In this document: in pieces, positions 8,088 through 15,672 of the stretch
Layout of the letters: every line of letters starts with the position of its first letter
Numbering within the stretch: the first letter of the stretch is position 1
Source of the DNA: Verrucomicrobiota bacterium
GTDB lineage: Bacteria; Verrucomicrobiota; Verrucomicrobiia; Verrucomicrobiales; DEV007
Reading direction: 5' to 3'
Length of the DNA: 32,250 bases
Assembly (NCBI GenBank): GCA_024277195.1
Contig: JAJRVS010000177.1
Coordinates: 1 to 32,250, forward strand
Position numbers and translations under genes: made by a program
Notes under the pieces: generated by a model
Database searches by the model: none
Told to the model about the DNA's origin: nothing
The model's input: the letters and a program-made list of their open reading frames with translations, nothing else

Positions 8088-9149
8088 TTACTTTTTCCTC
8101 CACCGCTCGGTGAGCACATCCCAGCTGGGGTCTTTTACCGGGCTTGGCATTTCTTGGAGGTGTTCTTGTTGTTCGACGATGTTTTCGAACAGGTCAGCGA
8201 TGGCTTCGCCCATTTCCCACAGGGTGTGACGGAAGTTGGCTTGATCGGCGGCGGCGATCATTTCCTGGTAAGCGAGGCCGCCGGTTTTGGCGCTGAGTTC
8301 CGCACTGCATTTGAGTTGGCCTTTGCTGTCCTTGGTAAGAGCGAGATCTTTGATGATGCCAGAAGTTCGAGTGGCTTCGAATTGGCGGTTTTTGGTGAGC
8401 ACGATTTGTAGCAGCTTGTTTTTGTCTGGATCCCATCCGTCGGGGAAGTGGGCGCCGAGGCGTCCGCCTTTTTTGACACAGCGCATGTAGTGAGCTTGGA
8501 TCGGTTCAACCGGGGTATGAGCCAGATCGTGTAGTAGCGAAGCCCAGTCGAGCCCTAGTTCTTTGACGCCTATTTCGTGAAAGGTAACCAGATCCTGGAT
8601 CGGGCGGTTTTTGGCGGTGTATTGACCATCGAGCAAGTGTAGGTGCAGGCCGGGGTGGACGGATTTGATCAGGCTGTCACCGATCACGTGGGTGGCCCAA
8701 CCAAAAATGTAAGCCAGTTGGCGTCGCCCGGGGCCAAAGAGTTCGATGGCGTCACCGACAACCGAAGCGATGTATTCAGGGATGTCATCCCAGGCGATGG
8801 CATGGCGTTTGTCTTCGCCCCGCCAGCCAAATACGATATGGGCACGGCCGTAAAATAAAGTGTGGATGTCTCGGGGGCGGTAGGATTTGCCATCGAGCTC
8901 AATTTTCCAGGGACGAACGGGGCCGCCGGTGAGAGGGCTTTTTTCGACGGGTACCGTTCCATAACCGACTTCCTGTCCAGTGTCGATACAGATCGCCTCG
9001 GGCAGGGTTTGGATGTCGGAGCCCAGATAGGAACCTGCCAGGTAAGAGGCGAAGTTCTGTTGGATGATCGGAGCGATCGGAAGCTGGCGCTGGGCAGCTG
9101 CTTTGGCCGCCAGCATGGCGTAGGTGGTGTGTCCGATGAGGCCACTCAT
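8088..9149 (-). CDS. Probable zinc-dependent phospholipase C-like protein
   Basis: A 353-residue protein with no obvious signal peptide. Histidine- and aspartate-containing segments are laid out as in the zinc-dependent phospholipase C family: GHTTYAML at the N-terminus (H7), SYLAGSYLGSDI, then GRAHIVFGW, IFGWATHVIGDSLIKSVHPG and LVTFHEIGVKELG. I recognise the family by pattern only. The ATG at 9149 overlaps the TGA of the upstream hydrolase gene (ATGA, 9146-9149), so it is probably translationally coupled as the last gene of a three-gene unit. The same frame stays open further upstream, but that part only shadows the hydrolase gene. Substrate unknown. Confidence 0.62.
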   Translation of the reverse strand: MSGLIGHTTYAMLAAKAAAQRQLPIAPIIQQNFASYLAGSYLGSDIQTLPEAICIDTGQEVGYGTVPVEKSPLTGGPVRPWKIELDGKSYRPRDIHTLFYGRAHIVFGWRGEDKRHAIAWDDIPEYIASVVGDAIELFGPGRRQLAYIFGWATHVIGDSLIKSVHPGLHLHLLDGQYTAKNRPIQDLVTFHEIGVKELGLDWASLLHDLAHTPVEPIQAHYMRCVKKGGRLGAHFPDGWDPDKNKLLQIVLTKNRQFEATRTSGIIKDLALTKDSKGQLKCSAELSAKTGGLAYQEMIAAADQANFRHTLWEMGEAIADLFENIVEQQEHLQEMPSPVKDPSWDVLTERWRKK

Positions 9150-10804
9150 TTCACTGTGATCACGGGTGCGATGATGTGGGAGGCACGATTTTTTTCGTGA
9201 TGAATGCTGTTGGTCGCGGTGACGGGATTGGCGGGATACTCGATGGTCTGTGGTCCGCCGGTTTGCGGGTTGGGTTCGTAGAGCGGGGCTCCGGTGCTGG
9301 CGATGGTGATGCGGATACGGTGCCCCTTGTTGAAAATGATACTGGTGCGTCCGATGTCGTAAGCCACTTTGACAGGTTCGCCGGGTTTCATTAGAACCTG
9401 TTGATCGAAGCCGTCGCGGTAGCGCAAGCGGCGGGGGTAGTCCATGATTAACATCGAACGTCCGTCGGGGTAAACATCGCTGATCCGGACGATGACGTCG
9501 GTGTCCTTGGCACTGGAGGAAAACCACAGCACCACTTTGACCAGGCCGGTCCATTCCGTTGCCGACTTCAGAACTTCAGAGGTGAAAGTGCGCACTTCTT
9601 TTTGCTGTTCGAATTTACGTGCGTCACGCGCGCCGGGAAAACCGCGGCCGGGGATCTGCATCGGGTGCAGTGGGTCGCTTTGGTAATCGGTGGTGGATTT
9701 TTCCGCGGTGGGCAGCTTGGTATTGAGTTTGCCTTCGGCGTGCAGGTAATAAGGGGTTTGGTTGCTTGCCGGTGGCCAGTCGTTGGTCTCTCTCCACAGG
9801 TTGCCTTTGGCATTGGCTTCTCCTGCCGCTCCGATGACATAATAACGAACGGCGGGATCTTTTTCGATGCCGTTGTCGACGCCTTTCAGGTAGTGGTCAA
9901 ACCAGCGGGTCATGTGGTCTTTTTCCGGCCAAGTGGCGTTCTCTGGAAAGGTGAGTTCGGCGGTTTTGTTATTTTTATTCAGACGGCCGTGCAGCCAGGG
10001 GCCGAGTAGGAGTTGTTGCTGCCCTTTGGACTTGGCACCGCCACGGTATTGCCTGCCTTGAAAGCTCATCACCGATCCTTGGTTCATAAAATCATACCAA
10101 GAGCCGATGGTGAAACAGGGCACGTTCATTTTGTCAAAATGCAGCGAGCAATCTTCGTCTTTCCAGTAGTTATCGTAGTTCGGGTGACTGAACCATTCTT
10201 TCATCAGCTTTTGATTGTCGGCGGGATCACGGCAGACTTTGTCCATGCCTTTGAAACGGCCAGGGCGGGTGACTCCGCCGATGCGGTAACCTTCCTGGAA
10301 CAGGCTGAGGCCGGTGTCCACCATGTATTGGCAGACCAGATGGGGTGGTGCGGATACCGCGAGGAAATTCTGGGCAAAACCACCCTGAGAACTGCCGAAG
10401 GTGCCGATTTTGCCAGTGCACCATTTTTGTTTGGCGAGCCATTCGCAGGTGTCGTAGCCATCTTGCAGCTCGCCCCAAGCCAAGGCGCGGTAGCCGACCC
10501 ATTGGCCTTCGGATTTTTGCGCTCCGCGGAAGTTGACGATCGCTACGACATAACCTTTGGCGGCTTGTTCGGCGGAATTGAGTTTGGTGCGTTTGCCTTC
10601 AATGGAGGCGTAGCGTTGTTCGAAAATGGCAGGCCAGGGACCGTCGCCTTTGGGGAAGTAGAGCCAGGCGGAGAGGTGTTTGCCGTCCCGCATCGGGATC
10701 ATGATGTGTTCTTCACGAACGTCACCAAGGTCGAGAGTTTTGTCCTGGGCGTGGGTCAGGCTGGTGGCTGTTAGGCAGAGTAGGGCGGAGAGGAGGAATT
10801 TCAT
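9146..10804 (-). CDS. Secreted CocE/NonD-family alpha/beta hydrolase
   Basis: About 552 residues. A Sec signal peptide (MKFLLSALLCLTATSLTHA) is followed by an alpha/beta hydrolase of the CocE/X-prolyl dipeptidyl-peptidase type. Visible features are IPMRDGKHLSAWLYFP, the oxyanion-side VNFRGAQKSEG, and the nucleophile elbow GTFGSSQGGFAQN (the Ser before QGG, about residue 139). A C-terminal jelly-roll-like PepX_C part includes DTDVIVRISDVYPDGRSMLI and GHRIRITIAS. Members hydrolyse esters or amides such as cocaine, glutaryl-7-ACA or acyl-prolyl bonds; the substrate here is unknown. The ATG at 10804 overlaps the upstream lipoprotein stop (ATGA), which favours it over the ATG three codons earlier. 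The product is likely periplasmic or exported. Confidence 0.87.
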   Translation of the reverse strand: MKFLLSALLCLTATSLTHAQDKTLDLGDVREEHIMIPMRDGKHLSAWLYFPKGDGPWPAIFEQRYASIEGKRTKLNSAEQAAKGYVVAIVNFRGAQKSEGQWVGYRALAWGELQDGYDTCEWLAKQKWCTGKIGTFGSSQGGFAQNFLAVSAPPHLVCQYMVDTGLSLFQEGYRIGGVTRPGRFKGMDKVCRDPADNQKLMKEWFSHPNYDNYWKDEDCSLHFDKMNVPCFTIGSWYDFMNQGSVMSFQGRQYRGGAKSKGQQQLLLGPWLHGRLNKNNKTAELTFPENATWPEKDHMTRWFDHYLKGVDNGIEKDPAVRYYVIGAAGEANAKGNLWRETNDWPPASNQTPYYLHAEGKLNTKLPTAEKSTTDYQSDPLHPMQIPGRGFPGARDARKFEQQKEVRTFTSEVLKSATEWTGLVKVVLWFSSSAKDTDVIVRISDVYPDGRSMLIMDYPRRLRYRDGFDQQVLMKPGEPVKVAYDIGRTSIIFNKGHRIRITIASTGAPLYEPNPQTGGPQTIEYPANPVTATNSIHHEKNRASHIIAPVITVK

Positions 10805-11406
10805 GGGGGGCATGAAGCTTGAAGGAGGAAGTTTGAAAGGTGAAAAATGAGTGAGCGGCGCATGGCGCGGGTGCGGGGGGTGAGAGGGGGGAAGGTGTTG
10901 GCCCAGTAGCGTTCCCAGGGTTCGAAGACGTAACCGGGTTTGGCGTCGATTTGTTCAAAACGGGAGAGTTTGAACTCGGGCAGCATCAAGTTGGAATTGG
11001 GATCGTAAATGGTGTCACCGGTGAAGTGCCCCCAGAGTTGGTATTGGTAGTTGTGGTCAAAGCCGTTGGAATTGCCTGAGCCTCCGGCTTCGGGCAAGCG
11101 GTCGGGGGCGAGCTTTTGGGTTTCGTTGAGCATCACCAGCTTGGCTTGTGACCAAGGTTGGTGGGGGCGGCGCACGTAACCCCAGAAGCGGGTGCCTTTG
11201 GTGTACCAGCGGCGCCCGACCCAGAAGTCACCGCTTGCTTCCGTGGCGATGCGGGATTCGCGTTCCAGTCGGGCGATGCGGATCTGGTCTTCGCTCATCC
11301 GGCGACGACCAGAGCTGGTGCCGGTCGAAGTGGTGACACAGGAAGTCAGGGTGCTGGCGGCAAGTGCCAGCGCAATGAGCATGGGAATGTGGATCGATAT
11401 TTTCAA
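10801..11406 (-). CDS. Putative lipoprotein of unknown function
   Basis: With a TTG start at 11406 the product is about 201 residues. It opens with a lipoprotein signal: MKIS, a hydrophobic run, then LTSC with the lipidated Cys at about residue 23. An ATG at 11382 is a shorter alternative, and the frame stays open up to 11520. The body (GDFWVGRRWYTKGTRFWGYVRRPHQPW, YQYQLWGHFTGDTIYDPNSN, FEQIDAKPGYVFEPWERYW) is rich in aromatic residues and matches no family I know. The last 15 or so codons run through a dispersed intergenic repeat, so the C-terminus may be a late extension. It is the first gene of a three-gene minus-strand unit. A weak promoter (TTGCCG, 18 bases, TATTAC) lies at 11450-11421. 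Confidence 0.62.
   Translation of the reverse strand: MKISIHIPMLIALALAASTLTSCVTTSTGTSSGRRRMSEDQIRIARLERESRIATEASGDFWVGRRWYTKGTRFWGYVRRPHQPWSQAKLVMLNETQKLAPDRLPEAGGSGNSNGFDHNYQYQLWGHFTGDTIYDPNSNLMLPEFKLSRFEQIDAKPGYVFEPWERYWANTFPPLTPRTRAMRRSLIFHLSNFLLQASCPP
10813..10845. repeat. Copy of the AAGCTTGAA...TTTGAAAG dispersed repeat
   Basis: GAAGCTTGAA is followed by an 8-base insertion (GGAGGAAG) and TTTGAAAGGTGAAAAATG. The copy at 23322-23351 has the same elements without the insertion, and a shorter relative is at 7972-7995. This copy overlaps the 3' end of the lipoprotein gene. Confidence 0.5.
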
Positions 11407-11542
11407 AGTGATCTTTTTGAGTAATAAGCGCGATGAACGGCAATCGGCAAGTCTAATGATGGGGCGAATGGATCGTTGTGCCCATGATCTGGGGCGAACA
11501 AGCTGAAAATTGCCAGGCATTTAGAAATCGGGGGGATCGGGC

Positions 11543-11571
11543 TTGACGATAGAAATATCCCGTGCTCTAAT
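11543..11571 (+). promoter_or_regulatory. Near-consensus sigma-70-type promoter
   Basis: TTGACG at 11543-11548 (five of six consensus), a 17-base spacer, and TCTAAT at 11566-11571 (five of six). It lies between divergent genes and points at the downstream membrane-protein pair. It also shows that the longest open frame, which would start with this TTG, is not the true start of that gene. Confidence 0.6.
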
Positions 11572-11656
11572 CAGCGGAAATGAACCGGATTCACCCTTTC
11601 TCCCCTTTGACCCCTTCCAGCCTTGGTTGGGCAGTGGTACCTCCTTCGCCGAGGCT

Positions 11657-12265
11657 ATGGCGGGCGAAAGGGCAGGGCAGGTGAAAAAGCAAATTCCCAG
11701 CAGTAGCAGCGATCAACTCAGTGCGACTTCGTCTGAGGCGCGGGCTTTTTCCTCCAGTGAAAAAAAAGGCAGGTGGGCGTGGTTTCATACACTCCGGCGT
11801 CACCCGATTTTTCCAGTGCTGGTTTTCATTCTGGCTTCGAAGATAATTGGTGAATTTTATCCGATTTCGCCGTTTTCGATGTATTCAAACCCAACGAGCC
11901 GACCTCTTCGTTACTGCTATGTCGCTGATGGTTCAGGCAAGGCTATTCCTATTCATTTTCATACCAGCATTTCTCCGTCACGTATCACAAAGATGCAGCG
12001 ACACAACCGTACGGAAGTTGAAGAAGCTCGAGAATTGGTAATGAAGAAGGGGGAAGTTGATACGCCTTTGACTGATGCTGAAATCCGCCGGCAGGCGGGT
12101 CTCATTGTGTTGAATTATCTGGTGGATCGCTCGGTGAAAAAAAAGAAGGAGGAAAAACTTCTCACCGGAAAAGATCTCCAGTTGGTTGAAGTTGCGATCA
12201 GCGTTGAGGATGGGAAACTGATTGAAACCCCGGTTGTTGTAGCCGAATTGCCCGCATCAAAATAA
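11657..12265 (+). CDS. Single-span membrane protein of unknown function
   Basis: About 202 residues from the ATG at 11657. I chose this start because an upstream TTG in the same frame is part of a promoter. A Ser-rich N-terminal tail precedes one membrane segment (FPVLVFILASKIIGEF). A soluble domain of about 135 residues follows (PFSMYSNPTSRPLRYCYVAD, then a basic KKKKEE patch) and would lie outside the membrane. The sequence matches no family I recognise. It ends eight bases before the next gene, a polytopic membrane protein, so the two probably work together in the envelope. Confidence 0.6.
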   Translation: MAGERAGQVKKQIPSSSSDQLSATSSEARAFSSSEKKGRWAWFHTLRRHPIFPVLVFILASKIIGEFYPISPFSMYSNPTSRPLRYCYVADGSGKAIPIHFHTSISPSRITKMQRHNRTEVEEARELVMKKGEVDTPLTDAEIRRQAGLIVLNYLVDRSVKKKKEEKLLTGKDLQLVEVAISVEDGKLIETPVVVAELPASK

Positions 12266-12273
12266 GCAGTTTT

Positions 12274-13254
12274 ATGAGTGATTCTAGCCCAGTTGAGAGC
12301 CGATTTAAAAAGGGGAAAGTATGGCTTTTTGATTGGTTGAAAGTGGGTTTTGTGCCTGGACGGGTATTGAATTGGGAGTGGTTGTTGATGCGGATTTTTT
12401 TTTCAGGCATCATCATTCGCCATCTCTTTGATGCAGATCCATTCCGTTATGACTCGCAGCCTTCACCTAACGGGGTGGCAAAAATCATCGACTTGTCATG
12501 GATGGGTGAGGATTGGGTGCATCCGTTGTTTAAAATATTAACGATTTTCTGCGTTCTTCTGTATGTGTTTGGCAGGGGTTATGTGATCGCTTTGCCATTG
12601 CTCGCAGTGATGAGCACCTTGGCCGGAACCATTGAGAATTCACAGGGCGCATTCAAGCATTCCCACAATCTCATAACTCAGGTTCTTATTATCCAGGCGA
12701 TAGTGGCTGTCTGGCCCTGGGTGCATCGCGTTCGCCAGGGCAAGGCATTAGCTCTTGCTGAAAAACTGAGCATGGCCAGTTACTATTTGTATTACACGCA
12801 GGCGATGATTGCAGGCTCCTATGTCATAGCGGCTTTGAGCAAGTTTCTCAATTCGAAGGGACTGTGGGTTTGGAATTCACCTTACATAGCTCTGGATCTG
12901 GTGAAAAGTCAGCGCCAGGCCTATTACCGGTATATCGATGATCCTTCACTGGTGGAAAGTGCGCTGGCGGCTGAATGGGTGGTGAATCATCCGTGGTTTT
13001 CACGCATGGGCTTTGGCGGGGCTTTTTTTCTCGAAGCGTTCGCTCTCATTGCCCTTAAAAACAGGCCGTGGGCTTTTTTTATAGGGCTTAGCCTAATAGC
13101 TATGCATCGAGGCATCTTTTATCTGATGCACCTTCATTTTGGCTACAATGAGCTTATATTATTGATCTTTTTCTGTAACCTTCCGTATTGGATGTGGCGC
13201 TTGGGAAATAAACCCAGTGGCTTGCAGCCTTTAAGATGGCAGGCCGCGCAGTGA
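12274..13254 (+). CDS. Polytopic integral membrane protein (HTTM-like)
   Basis: A 326-residue protein with about six to seven hydrophobic segments, including ILTIFCVLLYVFGRGYVIALPLL, NLITQVLIIQAIVAVWPWV, YYLYYTQAMIAGSYVIAAL, AFFIGLSLIAMH and LILLIFFCNLPYWMW. Overall topology and residues such as H-rich MHRGIFYLMHLHFGYNE resemble HTTM/vitamin-K-dependent-carboxylase-like membrane proteins, but I cannot confirm this by eye. It starts eight bases after the preceding gene and should share its promoter at 11543. Function unknown. Confidence 0.68.
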   Translation: MSDSSPVESRFKKGKVWLFDWLKVGFVPGRVLNWEWLLMRIFFSGIIIRHLFDADPFRYDSQPSPNGVAKIIDLSWMGEDWVHPLFKILTIFCVLLYVFGRGYVIALPLLAVMSTLAGTIENSQGAFKHSHNLITQVLIIQAIVAVWPWVHRVRQGKALALAEKLSMASYYLYYTQAMIAGSYVIAALSKFLNSKGLWVWNSPYIALDLVKSQRQAYYRYIDDPSLVESALAAEWVVNHPWFSRMGFGGAFFLEAFALIALKNRPWAFFIGLSLIAMHRGIFYLMHLHFGYNELILLIFFCNLPYWMWRLGNKPSGLQPLRWQAAQ

Positions 13255-13286
13255 TTTCTGGAGCGAGCGAAGGAGGAAGTAGTTTA

Positions 13287-13321
13287 GGGTATTTTATTTT
13301 TGCCGCAGCCCTAATAGGAGT
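13287..13321. repeat. Intergenic repeat with TTGCCGCAGCCC core, copy 1
   Basis: Core TTGCCGCAGCCC at 13300-13311, preceded by GGGTATT and followed by TAATAGGAGT. A second copy with the same order of elements is at 23224-23259. The core begins about 46 bases after the stop of the membrane protein gene, and copy 2 begins about 45 bases after the rex stop. The rest of the 284-bp gap (13255-13538) holds only a weak 73-codon frame from a GTG at 13328, which I do not trust as a gene. Confidence 0.5.
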
Positions 13322-13538
13322 GCCGAGGTGATTGATCAGGTGAGGATCCTCAGAGAATTGAATGCGCAGGGTGCTTCTTTTTTCCGTTGGGAAAAACTGG
13401 AGCAATGGGTCGATCCTCTGAAAAAAGATGTCTATCAAAAGTGGTCGAAATCCCGTAGTGAAACGGGTAGGAGTATGGTGAGCGGTTATTTAATTTTAAA
13501 GTCAGGCTTATCTTTAGTGGGTAACCGAAGCGGCCGCC

Positions 13539-14516
13539 CTACAGATTGATGATGGCTTGGTAGGTGCTTGCGTCCACATTGCCGCCGGAGAGGATGAGGC
13601 CGATGCGCTTGCCGCTTGATTGGTCTTTTTCCTTCAACAGGGCGGCGAGGGGCAGGGCGGCGGCGCCTTCGGCGACTTGATGGCTGCCGGTGAAATAATG
13701 CAGCATGGCGGTTTTGATTTGCTCTTCTGACACTTCGACGATGCGCGATACGTTGGCATTGATCACTTCGACGGCGCGTGGATCGGGGATGCGGCAGGAT
13801 ACGCCATCGGCGATGGTATGGGCGGAATCGGTTTCGACAGGCTGACCTGCGGCGAATGATTGGGCGTAGGCATTGGCTTGGGCGGCAACGATACCTACGA
13901 TTTCTGTTTTTTCCTCTAGGCCTAGTGCCTTGCGGGCAGCGATCATGCCGCAGATGCCGGATCCTAAACCGATAGGGACGTAGATGGTATCAAGATGTTT
14001 GATCGCACGTAAAAATTCGAGTCCGGCGGTGCCGACTCCATGCACCAGTTTCCAGTCAAAGGAGGGCACGAAGTGGAGGTTTTTTTCTACTGCGATGTTT
14101 TGGGCGTGGTCGAAAGCATCGGCAAAGTCGTGGCCGTGTTCGATCAGTTCAGCGCCGTAGGCTTGCATCGCGCGATTTTTTTCAACGCTGTTGTCATGCG
14201 GCACGACGACGCTTGCGTTCAAGCCTTTGGCGGCTGCGGCAAAAGCCACACTTTGCCCGTGGTTGCCACGAGTCGCGGCGATCACCCCCTTTACTTCGGG
14301 ATGGGCAGAGCTCAGCCAGTCCATATAAACCAGGCCTCCGCGAACTTTGAAAGCTCCGGTGGGCAGGTGGTTTTCGTGTTTCACCCAGACCTCGCAACCA
14401 CAGCGTTGACTTAATAGTGGCCATGAAATAGCGGAGGAGGTGGTGGGCAGGGTGCGCTGGATCACTTGGGCGGCGGTTTCCAGATCCTCGAGAGTTACAG
14501 GCCATTGATCGTTCAT
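13539..14516 (-). CDS. PLP-dependent threonine/serine dehydratase
   Basis: A 325-residue fold-type II PLP enzyme that would deaminate threonine or serine to the 2-oxo acid and ammonia. The PLP-binding lysine is K57 in NHLPTGAFKVRGG. The substrate loop is TRGNHGQS, the phosphate-binding glycine loop is PIGLGSGICGM, and the C-terminal Ser-Gly-Gly motif is ILSGGNVD. The length fits catabolic (TdcB-like) or threo-3-hydroxyaspartate-type dehydratases. It lacks the C-terminal ACT-like regulatory domains of biosynthetic IlvA. It is divergent from the Hsp33-like gene, with a gap of about 100 bases. The exact substrate cannot be fixed from sequence. Confidence 0.88.
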   Translation of the reverse strand: MNDQWPVTLEDLETAAQVIQRTLPTTSSAISWPLLSQRCGCEVWVKHENHLPTGAFKVRGGLVYMDWLSSAHPEVKGVIAATRGNHGQSVAFAAAAKGLNASVVVPHDNSVEKNRAMQAYGAELIEHGHDFADAFDHAQNIAVEKNLHFVPSFDWKLVHGVGTAGLEFLRAIKHLDTIYVPIGLGSGICGMIAARKALGLEEKTEIVGIVAAQANAYAQSFAAGQPVETDSAHTIADGVSCRIPDPRAVEVINANVSRIVEVSEEQIKTAMLHYFTGSHQVAEGAAALPLAALLKEKDQSSGKRIGLILSGGNVDASTYQAIINL

Positions 14517-14614
14517 GAGTCATGAATAGAAACACAGTTTTGGATTCGATACAGTGAGAATCTGCTTTTTTGAACATTGCGTGATTCATTAAAATCCTGT
14601 AACGATGAAATATC

Positions 14615-15421
14615 ATGAGTTCTTTACCTGATTCCGATCCTGCTGCTGACAATGCAGCTATTGAAGTGCGCTGCTATTTTGTAAGAGAGCGCAATGCGTT
14701 GCTCTGCCGAGCGGAGTTTTCCGAATTGTTTACCGATCACTATCTGCATTTGATGGAAAATGAGATTCGCCATAACCCGGAGAATGATCAATTACTCAAG
14801 GATGCTCTGGCGGCGATCACTCTGCATCTGGCATCCCGCCCGAGAAATGAAACCACCGCGTGGACGATGAATTTCAAGGAACCGGCGGTTAATATATTTG
14901 CGGTGGGCAGCAGCAAGTCGGGTAACGTGATCGCCCGACTTTCGTCCGAGGATGTCAAGGTGGGAGGAAGTAATATGTTTTATTGCCAGGTGGTGAGGGA
15001 GGAGGAATCTACCCGGCAGAGCACTGTGGCATTTGAAGATTACGATGTATTTAACGCGGTGGAGAGTTATTACTTGCAAAGTGAGCAGCGGCCGGCCGCT
15101 TATTTTCATGTGGAAGCGGAAGACATTGTGATGGTTACGGCTCAACCGGATTGTGATCTGGAATGGTTTGTGAATCTGGATGATGAAAAGCTCAAAACCA
15201 TCGATCAGGATGAGGATTTGAGTTTGTTGGAAACCCGGGTTTACCACTACGGTTGTGGCTGCAGCTTGGATCGGATTTATCCTATCATCTCGAGTATGTC
15301 CGAAGATGCTTTGAGCGATGTGTTTGCGGGTGAGGAGACGGCTAATGCCAGTTGTCCACGCTGCGGGGCGCGTTATCGGATCACTCGGGAAGGTTTGGAG
15401 GCATTTATCAGTTCTCAATAG
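14615..15421 (+). CDS. hslO: Hsp33-family redox-regulated chaperone
   Basis: A 268-residue protein. Its C-terminus carries the Hsp33 zinc-binding redox switch: CGC at 214-216 followed by SLDRIYPIISSMSEDALSDVF and CPRC at 247-250, the CxC...CxxC spacing of the family. In Hsp33 these cysteines bind zinc when reduced and form disulfides under oxidative stress, which turns on holdase activity. The N-terminal part is diverged, but the overall length is close to the usual 290. A TAAAAT box at 14590-14595 could be the -10 element. It stands alone between the dehydratase and the DUF1501 cluster. Confidence 0.82.
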   Translation: MSSLPDSDPAADNAAIEVRCYFVRERNALLCRAEFSELFTDHYLHLMENEIRHNPENDQLLKDALAAITLHLASRPRNETTAWTMNFKEPAVNIFAVGSSKSGNVIARLSSEDVKVGGSNMFYCQVVREEESTRQSTVAFEDYDVFNAVESYYLQSEQRPAAYFHVEAEDIVMVTAQPDCDLEWFVNLDDEKLKTIDQDEDLSLLETRVYHYGCGCSLDRIYPIISSMSEDALSDVFAGEETANASCPRCGARYRITREGLEAFISSQ

Positions 15422-15453
15422 AGCCTGGTTTGCATGCGCAAATTATACCAAAA

Positions 15454-15469
15454 GTAAACGACTGTTTAC
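15454..15469. other. Perfect hairpin 33 bases after the hslO stop
   Basis: GTAAAC-GACT-GTTTAC forms a perfect 6-bp stem with a 4-base loop. It is not followed by a T-run, so it is at best a weak terminator or a binding site. The rest of the 251-bp gap before the DUF1501 gene holds nothing I recognise. Confidence 0.35.
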
Positions 15470-15672
15470 AAGACCCTGAAGCTTGGCAGAGGCAACTTAA
15501 TCATGTCAATTTCCTGCTTTGATTGCTGCTGTGGGTAATAACGCTACTGAATAAGGGCATTATTGCTATTGTGGTCGCAGGGGATCGGCCTGTTAATAAT
15601 ACAGTGAGAGTGATGAGGAGAAGTGAAATTTTCCCAAAACTCGGATTCCAGTTCTAGCCCCCCTATACGATT

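Noticed and set aside
9150-9554. Upstream extension of the phospholipase-like frame
   Set aside because: Arg/His/Pro-rich shadow of the hydrolase gene; the ATGA overlap at 9146-9149 marks the real start.
10013-10774. 253-codon plus-strand frame
   Set aside because: Antisense shadow of the CocE-type hydrolase gene, whose catalytic motifs are clear.
13328-13549. 73-codon plus-strand frame after repeat copy 1
   Set aside because: Starts with GTG directly after a repeat, has no recognisable domain, and runs into the 3' end of the convergent dehydratase gene.
15454-15469. Hairpin after hslO as a Rho-independent terminator
   Set aside because: AT-rich 6-bp stem with no T-run after it; listed only as a palindrome.
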